NCBI GenBank assembly: GCA_900546635.1 | Contig: URDS01000001.1 | Span: 38,197 to 102,196 of the forward strand | Length of the DNA: 64,000 nt | Source of the DNA: an uncultured Eubacteriales bacterium | Lineage (GTDB): Bacteria > Bacillota > Clostridia > Oscillospirales > CAG-272 | Reading direction: 5' to 3' | Part shown: piece by piece, positions 20,561 through 33,417 of the stretch | Position numbering within the stretch: the first letter of the stretch is position 1 | Layout of the letters: every line of letters begins with the position of its first letter | Made by a program: the position numbers and the translations under genes | The notes under the pieces: generated by a model | What the model was told of the DNA's origin: nothing | The model's input: only the letters and a program-made list of their open reading frames with translations | The model's database searches: none

Positions 20561-23500
20561 ATGGATAATGTATTTGATTCTATAAAAATCGGTCTTGCGT
20601 CTCCGGAAATGATTCGTTCATGGTCCCACGGCGAGGTAACCAAGCCCGAAACCATCAATTACAGAACGCTCAAAGCTGAAAAGGACGGCCTTTTCTGCGA
20701 GCGTATATTCGGGCCTACCAAGGACTGGGAGTGCCTGTGCGGCAAATATAAGCGGGTTCGCCACAAAGGCAAGATCTGCGAAAAATGCGGCGTTGAGGTC
20801 ACCACGAAAAAGGTTCGCCGTGAGCGCATGGGGCATATTGAATTGGCGGCGCCGGTGTCGCACATTTGGTATTTCCGCGCGATCCCGTCCCGGATCGGTC
20901 TTTTGCTGGATATTACGCCCCGAAATTTGGAGCGCGTGCTCTATTTCGCGCAGTATATCGTGATTGATCCGGGTTCTACGCCGCTTGAAAAGAAACAGCT
21001 TCTCAATGAGCAGGAATATAACAACTGGTATGAGCGCTATGAGGACGATTTCCGCGTCGGCATGGGAGCGGAAGCAATTAAGGAGTTGCTTTCCGAGATT
21101 GATCCGGAACAGCTTGCGGCACAACTCCGCGAGGAGCTTGCGCATGCAAACGGTCAGAAAAAGCTGAAAATTATCAAGCGGCTGGAGGTTGTCGAGGCGT
21201 TCCGCCTTTCGGGCAACCGTCCGGAATGGATGATTTTGGACGTGATTCCCGTGCTTCCGCCTGAGATTCGCCCGATGGTTCAGCTTGACGGCGGCAGATT
21301 TGCGTCTTCCGACTTGAATGATTTGTATCGCCGCGTGATAAACCGGAATAATCGCTTGAAAAAGCTGATGGAGCTTCGCGCGCCGGAGATCATTATTCGG
21401 AATGAGAAGCGTATGCTGCAGGAAGCGGTGGATGCGCTGATTGACAACGGACGCCGCGGCAAAGCGGTAACCGGTCCGTCCAATCGCGCGCTCAAGTCGC
21501 TTTCCGAAATGCTGCGCGGTAAGCAGGGACGCTTCCGTCAGAACCTGCTCGGTAAGCGTGTGGACTATTCCGGCCGTTCGGTTATCGTTGTCGGCCCCGA
21601 TTTGAAGATTTTTCAGTGCGGTCTGCCGAAAGAAATGGCGCTGGAGCTTTTCAAGCCTTTTGTTATGAAACGGCTTGTAGAAACGCAAAAAGCGGCCAAT
21701 ATTAAGGAAGCAAAGAAAAAAGTAGACAAGGTATTCCCAGAGGTATGGGATGCGCTTGAAAATGTAATCAAGGAACACCCGGTGCTTTTGAACCGCGCGC
21801 CCACGCTGCACAGACTGTCGATTCAGGCGTTTGAACCTGTGCTGGTCGAGGGACGTGCGATTAAGCTGCATCCGCTCGTTTGCTCTGCGTTTAACGCGGA
21901 CTTCGACGGCGACCAGATGCCGGTGCATGTGCCGCTGTCTGCCGAGGCGCAGGCGGAGGCGCGTTTCCTGATGCTTTCTGCCAATAACCTTTTGAAGCCT
22001 GCCGACGGACGCGCCGTGACTGTTCCCTCTCAGGACATGATTCTCGGTTCGTATTATTTGACCATTGTGAATGAAAAAGAGATGGGCGCCGGCAGAGTAT
22101 TCCGTGATATGGACGAGGCGGAGATGGCCTATGCAAACGGTCAACTCGGTCTGCATGCGCCGATTCGCGTTCGCGTTGAAAAAGAAATCGACGGCGTTGT
22201 GCATTCCGGCATTATCGACGCGACGCTCGGCCGTCTGATTTTCAATCAGCAGATTCCGCAGAATCTCGGATATGTTGACCGCAGCGATCCCGATACGATG
22301 CTGAATCTTGAGGTCTCGTTTGTAACCAAGAAAAAACAGCTTGGCAATATCATTGACAACTGCATCAAAAAGAACGGCATTACCGTTACGGCGCAGATGC
22401 TGGATAACATCAAAGCGACCGGATTTAAGTATTCCACGAAGAGCGGTATTTCAATATCGGTTTACGATATGACGATTCCGCCTGAGAAATACACCAAAGT
22501 GGCGGAGGCCGAAAAGAAGATCGGCATTGTCACGGAGCACTTCCAGAGCGGCGAGCTTTCCGATGAGGAACGCTATAACAATGTTATCAAGATCTGGGAG
22601 CAGACAACGGATGAGGTTACCAACGCGCTTTCCGAAGGATTCGATCAGTTCAACTCTATTAAGATGATGATCGATTCCGGTGCGCGCGGTAATGCCAGCC
22701 AGCTTCGTCAGCTTGCGGGTATGCGCGGTCTTATGTTCGCAACCAACGGTAAAACGATGGAAATTCCGATCAAATCGAATTTCCGTGAGGGCCTGAACAA
22801 TCTGGAGTATTTTATCGGCGCGAGAGGTTCGCGTAAGAGCCTTTCCGATACGGCGCTGCGTACGGCAGACTCGGGTTATCTTACCCGCCGTCTGGTCGAT
22901 GTATCGCAGCAGGTTATCATTCGTGAAGCGGACTGCGGCACAACGGAGGGCGTCATTGTCAGCGATATTCGTGACGGCGATGAAATCATTGAGCCGCTGA
23001 GAGACAGACTGGTTGGCCGGTATTCGCTGGAAGATGTAGTATCGCCGGTCACCGGCAATATCATCATCCGGTGCGGCGATCTGATTTCGGAGGATCAGGC
23101 GGCTGAGGCGGAACGCAGCGGCGTTGAACAGGTTAACGTTCGCTCGATCTTGCGCTGCCGCGCGAAGCGCGGTGTCTGCGCGCATTGCTACGGCGCGGAT
23201 TTGGCATCCGGCAAGGAAGTCAATGTCGGCGAAGCGGTCGGTATTATTGCGGCGCAGTCTATCGGAGAACCCGGTACGCAGCTTACCATGCGTACATTCC
23301 ATACAGGCGGTATCGCCGGTTCGGATATTACGCAGGGTCTGCCGCGTGTCGAAGAGCTTTTGGAAGCGCGTCGTCCCAAAAAGGCAGCGATCATCGCGGA
23401 ATGCGCCGGCGTGGTTCGTATGCAGGAAAGCAAGAACATGCGCAATGTCGTGGTGACTTCGGATGAGACGGGTGAGGAATTCGCTTATCCGGTGCCGTTC

Positions 23501-24118
23501 GGAATCCGCATTATTGTGGAAGAAGGACAGCGGGTTGCACTTGGTCAGGCGCTGACCGAGGGCAATAAGGCGCCGGCTGATATTCTGAAAGTAAACGGTA
23601 TTGAGGCTGTATATGATTACATCATTCGTGAAGTACAGCGCGTATACCGTCTGCAAGCCGTTGAAATCAATGACAAGCATATCGAAATTATTGCACGTCA
23701 GATGACCAGAAAGATTAAGGTGGAGGATGCCGGCGATACGGATCTGCTGCTTGGTTCCAATGTGGACGCACTGGAGTTTACCGAAGCCAACGAGCGTGTT
23801 GAAGCGCGCATCGCAGCCGGTGATAAAACGCTGAGCCTGGCTGTGGGTACACCGATGCTTCTCGGTATCACGAAAGCGGCACTGATGACCGAGTCGTTCC
23901 TCAGCGCGGCTTCGTTCCAGGAAACAACCAAGGTTCTGACCGAGGCGGCGATTCGCGGTAAGGTCGATCATTTGCAGGGACTTAAGGAGAATGTAATTAT
24001 CGGCAAATTGATCCCGGCCGGAACCGGTCTTGCGCAATACAACGATATTGAGGTTGTTTCGGCGGAAACCCCGGCGCTTTTTGAAGAAGAATTTGAAACA
24101 GAGGCAATCGCCGAATAA
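20561..24118 (+). CDS. rpoC: DNA-directed RNA polymerase beta' subunit
   Basis: RpoC carries the catalytic Mg site: the absolutely conserved NADFDGDQM is present (in [20 protein letters not shown]). The first zinc finger is CLCGKYK with CEKCGVEV near residues 60-80. The second is built around [13 protein letters not shown] near 870. At 1185 residues it has the Gram-positive layout without the large proteobacterial insertion. The gap from rpoB is 94 bp with a small GC-rich dyad, and the two are probably cotranscribed. Confidence 0.98.
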   Translation: MDNVFDSIKIGLASPEMIRSWSHGEVTKPETINYRTLKAEKDGLFCERIFGPTKDWECLCGKYKRVRHKGKICEKCGVEVTTKKVRRERMGHIELAAPVSHIWYFRAIPSRIGLLLDITPRNLERVLYFAQYIVIDPGSTPLEKKQLLNEQEYNNWYERYEDDFRVGMGAEAIKELLSEIDPEQLAAQLREELAHANGQKKLKIIKRLEVVEAFRLSGNRPEWMILDVIPVLPPEIRPMVQLDGGRFASSDLNDLYRRVINRNNRLKKLMELRAPEIIIRNEKRMLQEAVDALIDNGRRGKAVTGPSNRALKSLSEMLRGKQGRFRQNLLGKRVDYSGRSVIVVGPDLKIFQCGLPKEMALELFKPFVMKRLVETQKAANIKEAKKKVDKVFPEVWDALENVIKEHPVLLNRAPTLHRLSIQAFEPVLVEGRAIKLHPLVCSAFNADFDGDQMPVHVPLSAEAQAEARFLMLSANNLLKPADGRAVTVPSQDMILGSYYLTIVNEKEMGAGRVFRDMDEAEMAYANGQLGLHAPIRVRVEKEIDGVVHSGIIDATLGRLIFNQQIPQNLGYVDRSDPDTMLNLEVSFVTKKKQLGNIIDNCIKKNGITVTAQMLDNIKATGFKYSTKSGISISVYDMTIPPEKYTKVAEAEKKIGIVTEHFQSGELSDEERYNNVIKIWEQTTDEVTNALSEGFDQFNSIKMMIDSGARGNASQLRQLAGMRGLMFATNGKTMEIPIKSNFREGLNNLEYFIGARGSRKSLSDTALRTADSGYLTRRLVDVSQQVIIREADCGTTEGVIVSDIRDGDEIIEPLRDRLVGRYSLEDVVSPVTGNIIIRCGDLISEDQAAEAERSGVEQVNVRSILRCRAKRGVCAHCYGADLASGKEVNVGEAVGIIAAQSIGEPGTQLTMRTFHTGGIAGSDITQGLPRVEELLEARRPKKAAIIAECAGVVRMQESKNMRNVVVTSDETGEEFAYPVPFGIRIIVEEGQRVALGQALTEGNKAPADILKVNGIEAVYDYIIREVQRVYRLQAVEINDKHIEIIARQMTRKIKVEDAGDTDLLLGSNVDALEFTEANERVEARIAAGDKTLSLAVGTPMLLGITKAALMTESFLSAASFQETTKVLTEAAIRGKVDHLQGLKENVIIGKLIPAGTGLAQYNDIEVVSAETPALFEEEFETEAIAE

Positions 24119-24122
24119 ACTG

Positions 24123-24159
24123 TATACGGCCTCGCCGCTTGCTGCGGTGAGGCCGTATA
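24123..24159 (+). terminator. Long stem-loop after rpoC
   Basis: TATACGGCCTC-GCCGC pairs with GCGGT-GAGGCCGTATA around a 5-nt loop, a 16-bp stem. There is no immediate T-run, so it may act as a processing or partial termination site ahead of the separate rpsL promoter. Confidence 0.55.
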
Positions 24160-24278
24160 ACCTTGGTAATTCCGATGTTTTTAATGTGAGAATGTGCAGA
24201 TTGTGCGATGGGCGGTATGCCATTTTCGCGGGAATAGAGAAAACTGATTAAAAAGTATGCAAAACGGGGCAAAATCTA

Positions 24279-24307
24279 TTGACAAATTTGCTTTTGAATG
24301 CTATAAT
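24279..24307 (+). promoter_or_regulatory. Consensus promoter of the rpsL-rpsG-fusA-tuf genes
   Basis: TTGACA (24279-24284), 17-bp spacer, TATAAT (24302-24307), an exact sigma-A consensus. The leader to rpsL is about 100 nt. Confidence 0.92.
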
Positions 24308-24416
24308 GTAGTGTATTTTGGCGGCGATTACGCTGCTGAATGCATACAGCTTCGCAGGGAATCAAAACCTCGTTGCCGTATATAAACACTTATATTTTTA
24401 AAGAAGGAGGAAAAGT

Positions 24417-24830
24417 ATGCCAACCTTTAATCAACTCGTTAAGAATGGCCGCACCAAATCGGTTTACAAATCGAAAGCGCCGGTTCTTCAACAGGGCTTC
24501 AACACATTGAAGAATCAAGCGACCGATCAAAGTTCTCCGCAAAAGCGCGGTGTGTGCACGAAAGTGACAACAACCACGCCGAAAAAGCCGAACTCTGCGC
24601 TTCGTAAGATTGCCAGAGTCAGATTGACAAACGGTATGGAAGCTACCACGTACATTCCCGGCATCGGTCACAATCTTCAGGAACACTCTGTTGTACTGAT
24701 CCGAGGCGGAAGAGTTCGTGACCTGCCTGGCTGCCGTTATCACATCATTCGCGGTACATTGGATACGCAAGGGGTTGCCAACCGCAATCAGGGGCGTTCC
24801 AAATACGGCGCCAAGCGTCCGAAGAAGTAA
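24417..24830 (+). CDS. rpsL: 30S ribosomal protein S12
   Basis: S12 sits at the decoding centre. The 137-residue protein has the Gram-positive N-terminus ([12 protein letters not shown]) and the conserved [13 protein letters not shown] loop. In the second decoding loop the usual RVKDLPG reads [11 protein letters not shown]; the codon is CGT, so this is a real Arg at the position called Lys88 in other bacteria. Arg at this place is a known streptomycin-resistance change elsewhere. An AGGAGG site precedes the ATG. Confidence 0.98.
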   Translation: MPTFNQLVKNGRTKSVYKSKAPVLQQGFNTLKNQATDQSSPQKRGVCTKVTTTTPKKPNSALRKIARVRLTNGMEATTYIPGIGHNLQEHSVVLIRGGRVRDLPGCRYHIIRGTLDTQGVANRNQGRSKYGAKRPKK

Positions 24831-24990
24831 AAAATACTTCTTGCAAATTGTGGTACAGTTTGTGCCGTCAAACGAGTGCGTAATATAAATGTTTATGTAC
24901 AGCTATAATACACACCTTGGACGAGCGCTGACGGATTTATGCAAATTCGAGTACCGATGAGATTCATTTTTTATGAAGGAGGGAAGGAAA

Positions 24991-25461
24991 GTGCCTAGAA
25001 GAGGTCAAATTTCCAAGAGAGACGTATTGCCGGATCCTGTGTACAACTCCAAGCTTGTCACCAAACTGATCAATAACATCATGTATGACGGCAAGAAAGG
25101 CGTGGCGCAGAAGATCGTATACGAGGCGTTTTCGATTATCGAAGCCAAGGAAAGCAAGAGTCCTCTCGAAGTATTTACGGAAGCTCTTGAAAATGTCATG
25201 CCTGTACTGGAGGTTAAAGCTCGCCGTGTCGGCGGTTCTACCTATCAGGTTCCTATGGAAGTCAGAGCCGAGAGAAGACAGACGCTCGGTCTGCGCTGGC
25301 TGACATCTTTTTCGAGAAACCGCAGTGAAAGAACCATGGCAGAGAAGCTTGCGGCTGAAATCATCGACGCGAAGAACAGCGCTGGTGGAGCGTTCAAGAA
25401 AAAAGAAGAAACGCATAGAATGGCAGAGGCAAACAAGGCTTTTGCGCATTACAGATATTAA
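24991..25461 (+). CDS. rpsG: 30S ribosomal protein S7 (GTG start)
   Basis: S7 starts assembly of the 30S head. An ATG frame opens at 24973, but it lies within the ribosome-binding region. The GTG at 24991 follows AAGGAGGG with good spacing and gives exactly 156 residues beginning [16 protein letters not shown], the canonical S7. [15 protein letters not shown] and the C-terminal [15 protein letters not shown] are conserved. It lies between rpsL and fusA. Confidence 0.97.
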   Translation: MPRRGQISKRDVLPDPVYNSKLVTKLINNIMYDGKKGVAQKIVYEAFSIIEAKESKSPLEVFTEALENVMPVLEVKARRVGGSTYQVPMEVRAERRQTLGLRWLTSFSRNRSERTMAEKLAAEIIDAKNSAGGAFKKKEETHRMAEANKAFAHYRY

Positions 25462-25481
25462 GCCGCTAAAGGAGACACAAA

Positions 25482-27563
<2,082 letters not shown>

Positions 27564-27629
27564 TACTTTCCCGGTATCGGCCGGAAAAACTATATTTTTA
27601 TAATCATTATTTTTAGGAGGATATTAAAA

Positions 27630-28835
27630 ATGGCAAAGCAGAAGTTTGAAAGAACGAAACCCCATGTTAATATCGGTACCATTGGTCACGTTGACCATGG
27701 TAAGACCACGCTTACCGCTGCGATCACGAAGTACCTTTCTCTCAGCAACGGGGTAAACGAATTCATGGCCTATGACCAGATCGACAATGCGCCCGAAGAG
27801 AGAGCAAGAGGTATCACGATCAACACCAGACACGTTGAGTATGAGACGGCAAACCGTCACTATGCACACGTTGACTGTCCCGGCCACGCCGACTATGTCA
27901 AGAACATGATTACCGGTGCGGCGCAGATGGACGGCGCGATCCTTGTTGTTGCCGGCACGGACGGCCCGCTTCAGCAGACCCGCGAGCACGTTCTGCTCGC
28001 TCGTCAGGTCGGCGTTCCCGCAATTGTTGTATTCATGAACAAGTGCGACATCGTTGACGATGCCGAACTGCTTGACCTCGTTGAGATGGAGATCCGCGAT
28101 CTTCTTTCTCAGTACGACTTCCCGGGCGATGATATTCCGATCATCAGAGGTTCTGCGCGTGAAGCGCTTACCTCTACCAGCCAGGACCCGAACGATGCAG
28201 TATATGCACCGATCAAGGAACTCATGGATGCGGTTGATTCCTATATCCCGACGCCTGACAGAATGAGCGACAAGCCTTTCCTGATGCCTGTTGAGGATGT
28301 ATTCTCGATTTCCGGACGCGGAACAGTTGCTACCGGTCGTGTCGAGAGAGGTACGCTGAAGCTTTCCGAGGAAGTTGAGATCATTGGTCTCACTACCGAA
28401 AGAAAGAAGACCGTTATTACCGGTATCGAAATGTTCCATAAGATGATGGACGAGGCTCAGGCCGGTGACAATATCGGTGCGCTGCTTCGCGGTGTTCAGA
28501 AGAATGAGATCGAAAGAGGTCAGGTTCTCTGCAAACCCGGCTCGATCAATCCGCACACCGAGTTCATCGGTCAGGTGTACGTTCTTACCGAAAAAGAGGG
28601 TGGACGTCAAAAGCCGTTCTTCTCTGGTTATCGTCCGCAGTTCTACTTCAGAACCACTGACGTTACCGGTACGATTAAGCTTCCCGAAGGCACCGAGATG
28701 TGCCGTCCCGGCGATAACGTAAACATGGATGTTTCTCTGATTACGCCTATTGCTATTGAGGCTGGACTTCGTTTTGCAATCCGTGAGGGCGGCAGAACAG
28801 TTGGTTCCGGTGTCGTAACCGAAATCAAGGCTTAA
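27630..28835 (+). CDS. tuf: Translation elongation factor Tu
   Basis: EF-Tu delivers aminoacyl-tRNA to the ribosome. The 401 residues contain [14 protein letters not shown] (P-loop), the effector region [32 protein letters not shown] and the C-terminal [19 protein letters not shown] precedes the ATG. A strong terminator follows. No rpsJ follows tuf, so the str genes are not continuous with the S10 operon here. Confidence 0.98.
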   Translation: MAKQKFERTKPHVNIGTIGHVDHGKTTLTAAITKYLSLSNGVNEFMAYDQIDNAPEERARGITINTRHVEYETANRHYAHVDCPGHADYVKNMITGAAQMDGAILVVAGTDGPLQQTREHVLLARQVGVPAIVVFMNKCDIVDDAELLDLVEMEIRDLLSQYDFPGDDIPIIRGSAREALTSTSQDPNDAVYAPIKELMDAVDSYIPTPDRMSDKPFLMPVEDVFSISGRGTVATGRVERGTLKLSEEVEIIGLTTERKKTVITGIEMFHKMMDEAQAGDNIGALLRGVQKNEIERGQVLCKPGSINPHTEFIGQVYVLTEKEGGRQKPFFSGYRPQFYFRTTDVTGTIKLPEGTEMCRPGDNVNMDVSLITPIAIEAGLRFAIREGGRTVGSGVVTEIKA

Positions 28836-28849
28836 ATTTGCTTTGTTTG

Positions 28850-28883
28850 AAATCGGAGGAAGCGTTTGCTTCCTCCGATTTTT
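28850..28883 (+). terminator. tuf terminator
   Basis: AATCGGAGGAAGC and its complement form a 13-bp perfect stem with a GTTT loop and a T-run. Confidence 0.92.
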
Positions 28884-28912
28884 CCAAGGCAGTATATCAC
28901 AAAATAAAATTT

Positions 28913-29033
28913 TATATCTTTGGGGAATGGTGAAATTCCATACCGGCGGTTATAGTCCGCGAACACGTATGTGCCGAGCAGGTGAGATTCCTGCACCGAC
29001 AGTTACAGTCTGGATGGGAAAAGAAAGAGAGCG
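28913..29033 (+). promoter_or_regulatory. FMN riboswitch (RFN element)
   Basis: The sequence shows the RFN signature: GGGGAATGGTGAAATTCC, then ACCGGCGGTTATAGTCCGCG, GCAGGTGAGATTCCTGC, ACCGACAGTTACAGTCTGGA and TGGGAAAAGA. It lies ahead of a terminator and a riboflavin transporter gene, so it should switch off transport when FMN is plentiful. Confidence 0.96.
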
Positions 29034-29061
29034 GAAGTGTTTGTATGCACATCCGCAGATT

Positions 29062-29090
29062 CCCCTGCCGCTTTGGCAGGGGATTTTTTT
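29062..29090 (+). terminator. FMN riboswitch terminator
   Basis: CCCCTGCC-GCTTT-GGCAGGGG followed by ATTTTTTT, just before the ribosome site of ribU. This is the expression platform of the RFN element. Confidence 0.93.
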
Positions 29091-29112
29091 CCAAAGAATT
29101 TTGGAGGTACAT

Positions 29113-29772
29113 ATGACGAAATCGTTGGAGCGTACAAATCGGCTGGTATTGGCCGCCGCATTTGCCGCTATCGCTTATCTTTGCATGTTCTTGTTACCGA
29201 TTAAAGTGAGTTTTCTGACACTCGATATAAAGGATTCGGTTATTGCAATCGGCGCGCTGTATCTCGGCCCGGTAGCGGGAATCCTGATATCGGCGGTTGT
29301 GGCATTGGTGGAAATGGTGACAGTCAGCCAAACCGGAATTTACGGATTTTTCATGAATTTTTTGGGCTCGGCGGTGTTTTCCGCAACGGTGTCGCTTTTT
29401 TATACGCGGCAAAAAAGTTTAAAGCGGGCGCTGCTTGGTTTGATTTGCTCTATTGCGGCGATGACATCGGTTATGCTGGCGTTTAATTTGATCGTAACGC
29501 CGGTATATCTCGGACAGCCTCGGCAGGCGATAATCGATATGATTTTGCCGCTGCTTTTGCCTTTTAATCTCGGAAAAGGTATTTTAAACGCTGCTTTGAC
29601 CATGCTTTTATATAAACCCATATCGATTGCACTGGGGCATACGAGCTTTTCTCTGCATGTTTCTTCTACGGCGCCGAAAAAGAAGAATACATATATTGTG
29701 GCCGGGTGTTCGATTTTGCTGATTGCAGCGGTCTTGCTGTATTTCTTTATAAAAATGGGCGCAACTGTATAA
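29113..29772 (+). CDS. ribU: Riboflavin ECF transporter substrate-binding subunit
   Basis: RibU is the membrane S-component that binds riboflavin and works with the ECF energy-coupling module. A frame opens at 28843, through the riboswitch, but the real start is the ATG at 29113 behind GGAGG, giving 219 residues. About six hydrophobic helices are visible, with the RibU-type segment VSFLTLDIKDSVIAIGALYL and a Gly-rich loop (GYL/LGPVAGILIS). A long basic tail and a last helix end the protein. Placement behind an FMN riboswitch strongly supports the substrate. Confidence 0.93.
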   Translation: MTKSLERTNRLVLAAAFAAIAYLCMFLLPIKVSFLTLDIKDSVIAIGALYLGPVAGILISAVVALVEMVTVSQTGIYGFFMNFLGSAVFSATVSLFYTRQKSLKRALLGLICSIAAMTSVMLAFNLIVTPVYLGQPRQAIIDMILPLLLPFNLGKGILNAALTMLLYKPISIALGHTSFSLHVSSTAPKKKNTYIVAGCSILLIAAVLLYFFIKMGATV

Positions 29773-29840
29773 AATTACTTGATTTGCGCCGCATAATCGT
29801 GTAAAATAAAACTTAGTATCTGAATAACCGGGGAGATTCT

Positions 29841-30314
29841 ATGTTTGAAAATATAAATCATGTTGTGTATACCTTTTTTTGCTCGATGCTTCCGATTGTC
29901 GAACTGAGAGGCGCCATTCCGCTCGGCGCGTCTCTCGGAATCCCGTTTTGGGAGTGCTTTTTGATTTGTGTCATCGGCAATATGCTGCCGGTTCCCATCA
30001 TTCTGCTGTTTGTCCGGTTTGTTTTGCAGTGGATGAAGAAAATCAAATATTTGGATAAAATCGCGATTTGGGTGGAAAGTAAAGCGCATAAGCATTCAGC
30101 TTCTATTGTAAAATATGCCGGCTGGGGATTGTTCTTGTTTGTAGCAGTCCCCCTGCCCGGAACCGGCGCATGGACAGGCGCGCTGATTGCCGCGATGTTG
30201 GATATGCGGATGAAAAAAGCCTTTCCGGCGATTTTCGCCGGCGTTTTGGTTGCGGGATTGATTGTCAGCGGTATTTCCTATGGCTTTTTGAATTTTCTTC
30301 AATTTTTGCTTTAA
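29841..30314 (+). CDS. COG2426 small multi-drug export-family membrane protein
   Basis: The 157-residue protein has four or five membrane segments. The segment SMLPIVELRGAIPLGASLG is characteristic of the Sm_multidrug_ex (COG2426) family, and VAVPLPGTGAWTGALIA resembles the second conserved loop of these proteins. Transport function is assumed from the family name and not proven. A GGGGAG site precedes the ATG. It has no clear partner nearby. Confidence 0.85.
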   Translation: MFENINHVVYTFFCSMLPIVELRGAIPLGASLGIPFWECFLICVIGNMLPVPIILLFVRFVLQWMKKIKYLDKIAIWVESKAHKHSASIVKYAGWGLFLFVAVPLPGTGAWTGALIAAMLDMRMKKAFPAIFAGVLVAGLIVSGISYGFLNFLQFLL

Positions 30315-30347
30315 TTGATTGCTCCTTTTTGCAATATGGAGGTTACG

Positions 30348-31997
30348 ATGCGCAGGCGGATTCAAATACACAGGGAACAGGCGGATACAAAAGCGGATAT
30401 TACGGCTTTTTTGGCTGTGTTTTTGCTGATCGCCATACGTTTTTTATACTTTGGTTTTCAGTATTTTCCGCAGCTTGATGATTACATTCAGCATCATAAC
30501 TATGCGGCGCAGGGAGATTTGCTGTATAATTGCCGGGTCCTTGGTCTGCTTGCATCAAGACCGTTGGCCGGTATCCTGGACGTTACGCTTTGGTCATGGC
30601 TTTGGCCGTGCTCGATTGTCGGCGTTTTGCTGCTCAGCGCTTTGTATGCTTTGTCGGCGGTGGTTTTTCAAAAATTGTTTTCAAAGCTTTTCGGTACAGG
30701 CGCTTTTTTCTTGGTTGTGTATACGCTTTTGCCTTTGGGAATCGAGGGGACCTACTGGATGAGCGCCTCCACGCGGATTGTGCCCGGCTTGCTTTTTGTT
30801 GCGCTGTCGGCGAATTGTTTTTATCAATTTTTAGAAGCGGGAAGAAAACGAGACTTGATTTTGGCGGTTCTTTGTCAGTTTATCACGTTTTGCTTCTACG
30901 AGCAGACGGCTGTCCTCAGCTGCGCGCTCAATCTGCTGATTGCGTTTTTGTATGTCCGAAAGAGCGGCGGCCGTTGGCTGTTTGCCTTTTCCTGCTTCTT
31001 GTGCGCGGCGCTGTATTTCGGGCTGTGTGCGCTTACTGTGGACAGCGCGCTTTACAGCGGGCGTATGAGCCTGATTTTGCCCGTATCAAACTATTATTAC
31101 GACACTTTTTTGCCGGACTTGCTCTCACAGATGAAATCCGCTTTCTTAGGCGGTGGATTTTATACCCTGGTTTACGGATTTTTGCGCGGAATCATGCGGA
31201 TTTTTGCCGACGGCGCTTGGCTGTATTGCCTTTTGGTGCTCATTTTTTGTGCCGGATTCTTTCTTTATTTCAGAAAGGACAAGTCTAAAGGAGAAGAACG
31301 TTTCCTTCTGCCGCTCCTTTTCGGTATTTTGCTGGCGATCGCACCGCTTGTTCCGTTTTTGATTATTGAAAATCCGTGGTTTTCTCTGCGCGGTACGGTT
31401 ACAAGCTTTGTTGGGATTGCGCTCTTTGCGGATCTGGTTCTTCGCAGAATCGCATTTCCCAAAAAAAGTGTTGCCGCTGCCGTCAGTGCGTTTGTTGCAC
31501 TTATATTTTGTATTTGTTCAGTTTCGGAATTGGCGGATTACAAAGCGACCTATGCGGCCGACAGTCGCGTGGTCGGCACAGTTGCTCAGATCGCATCCGA
31601 ATATCCGGAGGGCGGAAAGGTAGCGATTTTAAATATAGACGATTCGTATGTACATGAACAAAATTACAAATTTCATGAGCATGTGTCCGGTGTGACTTCG
31701 TCAGACTGGGCGTTGACCGGCGCTGTGAGATGTTATAATGAAAATCCGAATGAGTGGATCACGTATGTGCCGATTTCTCTGCGCAAACAAGAGATCTATC
31801 AAAAATGGGAATGGGCCGTGAAAACGATCAGTTCGATGGACGGCGTATATGTATACGAGTATACGTCTAATACAATCGAACCGTTGACCGTACAATATGA
31901 GGGAAAAAATTCTTTTTTGCTGTATCGCGCGGACGGACGGCTTTTCGGCAGAATTGTTGAAGAAGAGCAGCGCGGATATTTTTATGCGGAATCGTGA
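30348..31997 (+). CDS. Polytopic membrane protein, possible GT-C glycosyltransferase
   Basis: About 549 residues with ten or more hydrophobic helices and a soluble C-terminal part of roughly 130 residues. The first outside loop has PQLDDYIQHHNYAAQGD; an acidic pair after the first helix is typical of GT-C enzymes that use lipid-linked sugars, so a role in adding sugar to a surface polymer is possible. No family can be fixed. A frame opens earlier (30315), but the ATG at 30348 has GGAGG upstream. The SAM-I riboswitch follows. Confidence 0.6.
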   Translation: MRRRIQIHREQADTKADITAFLAVFLLIAIRFLYFGFQYFPQLDDYIQHHNYAAQGDLLYNCRVLGLLASRPLAGILDVTLWSWLWPCSIVGVLLLSALYALSAVVFQKLFSKLFGTGAFFLVVYTLLPLGIEGTYWMSASTRIVPGLLFVALSANCFYQFLEAGRKRDLILAVLCQFITFCFYEQTAVLSCALNLLIAFLYVRKSGGRWLFAFSCFLCAALYFGLCALTVDSALYSGRMSLILPVSNYYYDTFLPDLLSQMKSAFLGGGFYTLVYGFLRGIMRIFADGAWLYCLLVLIFCAGFFLYFRKDKSKGEERFLLPLLFGILLAIAPLVPFLIIENPWFSLRGTVTSFVGIALFADLVLRRIAFPKKSVAAAVSAFVALIFCICSVSELADYKATYAADSRVVGTVAQIASEYPEGGKVAILNIDDSYVHEQNYKFHEHVSGVTSSDWALTGAVRCYNENPNEWITYVPISLRKQEIYQKWEWAVKTISSMDGVYVYEYTSNTIEPLTVQYEGKNSFLLYRADGRLFGRIVEEEQRGYFYAES

Positions 31998-32048
31998 AAA
32001 AGAGTATTGCAAAGAAAAAGAGTTTATGATATAATTTTAAAAAAGAAT

Positions 32049-32137
32049 ATCTTATCAAGAGCGGCGGAGGGACTGGCCCTGTGAAGCCCGGCAACCTACT
32101 GGTGTTCAGTAAGGTGCCAAATCCTGAGAGATGAGAT
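32049..32137 (+). promoter_or_regulatory. SAM-I riboswitch (S-box)
   Basis: The core GAGGGACTGGCCCTGTGAAG, then CCCGGCAACC, AAGGTGCCAAATCC and GAGAGATGAGAT, matches the S-box. The P1 arms ATCTTATC (32049-32056) and GATGAGAT (32130-32137) pair. It controls metK, so SAM represses its own synthesis. Confidence 0.95.
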
Positions 32138-32142
32138 GGATT

Positions 32143-32171
32143 GCCCTCGGGATGTCCGGGGGCGTTTTTTT
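32143..32171 (+). terminator. SAM riboswitch terminator
   Basis: GCCCTCGG and CCGGGGGC form a stem followed by GTTTTTTT, directly before the metK ribosome site. Confidence 0.9.
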
Positions 32172-32185
32172 GCCGGGGAGGTACT

Positions 32186-33367
32186 ATGAGCAAATATTTA
32201 TTTACATCGGAATCGGTTACGGAGGGACATCCGGACAAAATATGCGACACGATTTCCGATGCGATTTTGGACGCGATGATAGCGCAGGACTCTGAGTCGA
32301 GAGTGGCCTGCGAGACATTTGTTACGACCGGTCTTGTCATGATTATGGGCGAGGTAACGACCAAAGCCTTGGTTGACGTTTCGGAGATCGCGAGACAAAC
32401 GATTCGCGAAATCGGATACGACCGAGCCAAATACGGCTTTGACGCCGACACCTGCGCCGTATTGAGTTCGCTGCATAAACAATCGCCGGATATTGCTCTC
32501 GGTGTAGACAAGTGCGCCGAAGCAAAGGACGGCAGTCAGGACGACGGGCTGGACATTGGCGCCGGGGATCAGGGCCTCATGTTCGGTTTTGCCTGTGATG
32601 AAACGGACGAGCTTATGCCGCTGCCGATTTCGCTTGCGCATCGTCTGGCCAAGCGGCTGACCGAAGTGCGCAGAACCGGTCTGCTTCCATATCTTCGTCC
32701 GGACGGAAAAACGCAGGTAACGGTGGAGTATGAGGACGGCGTTCCGCTTCGCGTGGATACGGTTGTTGTTTCATCGCAGCACAGCGATGATGTTTCGCTT
32801 GAGCAGATCCGCGCGGATATAATCAAGCATGTAATTCATGAAGTGGTTCCCGCATCGCTCCTTGACAACGGCACCAAGATTTATGTAAATCCGACCGGCC
32901 GTTTTGTTATCGGCGGTCCTATGGGCGATACCGGTCTCACCGGCAGAAAAATTATTGTGGATACATACGGCGGGTATTCTCGGCACGGCGGCGGCGCTTT
33001 TTCCGGTAAGGACCCGACAAAAGTGGATCGCAGCGCATCGTATGCGGCGAGATATATTGCCAAAAACATTGTAGCGGCGGGGCTTGCAAAGAAGTGTGAG
33101 GTTCAGATTGCCTATGCCATCGGGGTCGCGCGCCCGGTTTCCGTGATGGTCGATACGTTTGGCACCGGATGCGCTGAGGATGAGAAAATCGCGCGGGCTG
33201 TGAGCGGCTTGTTTGATTTTCGTCCGGCGGCAATCATCCGGCAGTTTGATCTTCGCCGTCCGATCTACAAGCAGACGGCTGCTTACGGCCATATGGGGCG
33301 TGAAGATCTTGCATTGCCGTGGGAAAAGCTGGATCTGGCGGACAAGCTCAGAAAAGCTGTAAAATAA
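32186..33367 (+). CDS. metK: S-adenosylmethionine synthetase
   Basis: MetK makes SAM from methionine and ATP. An in-frame extension reaches 32141 inside the terminator, but the ATG at 32186 behind GGGGAGG gives 393 residues beginning [18 protein letters not shown]. The ATP-binding motif [25 protein letters not shown] and [16 protein letters not shown] are all present. Expression is set by the SAM-I riboswitch. A 15-bp-arm hairpin follows the stop codon. Confidence 0.98.
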   Translation: MSKYLFTSESVTEGHPDKICDTISDAILDAMIAQDSESRVACETFVTTGLVMIMGEVTTKALVDVSEIARQTIREIGYDRAKYGFDADTCAVLSSLHKQSPDIALGVDKCAEAKDGSQDDGLDIGAGDQGLMFGFACDETDELMPLPISLAHRLAKRLTEVRRTGLLPYLRPDGKTQVTVEYEDGVPLRVDTVVVSSQHSDDVSLEQIRADIIKHVIHEVVPASLLDNGTKIYVNPTGRFVIGGPMGDTGLTGRKIIVDTYGGYSRHGGGAFSGKDPTKVDRSASYAARYIAKNIVAAGLAKKCEVQIAYAIGVARPVSVMVDTFGTGCAEDEKIARAVSGLFDFRPAAIIRQFDLRRPIYKQTAAYGHMGREDLALPWEKLDLADKLRKAVK

Positions 33368-33372
33368 AAATT

Positions 33373-33409
33373 CCCCCGTGACAATATCCGGCATATATTG
33401 TTACGGGGG
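33373..33409 (+). terminator. Hairpin after metK that includes the next ribosome site
   Basis: CCCCCGTGACAATAT pairs with ATATTGTTACGGGGG around a 7-nt loop, with one G-T pair. TGATTTT follows. The GGGGGTGA at the base of the right arm also appears to be the ribosome site of the next gene (33418). Confidence 0.7.
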
Positions 33410-33417
33410 TGATTTTC

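Noticed and set aside
28843..29112. N-terminal extension of ribU through the riboswitch
   Set aside because: The frame stays open by chance through the RFN element and terminator. The GGAGG-preceded ATG at 29113 gives the normal RibU length.
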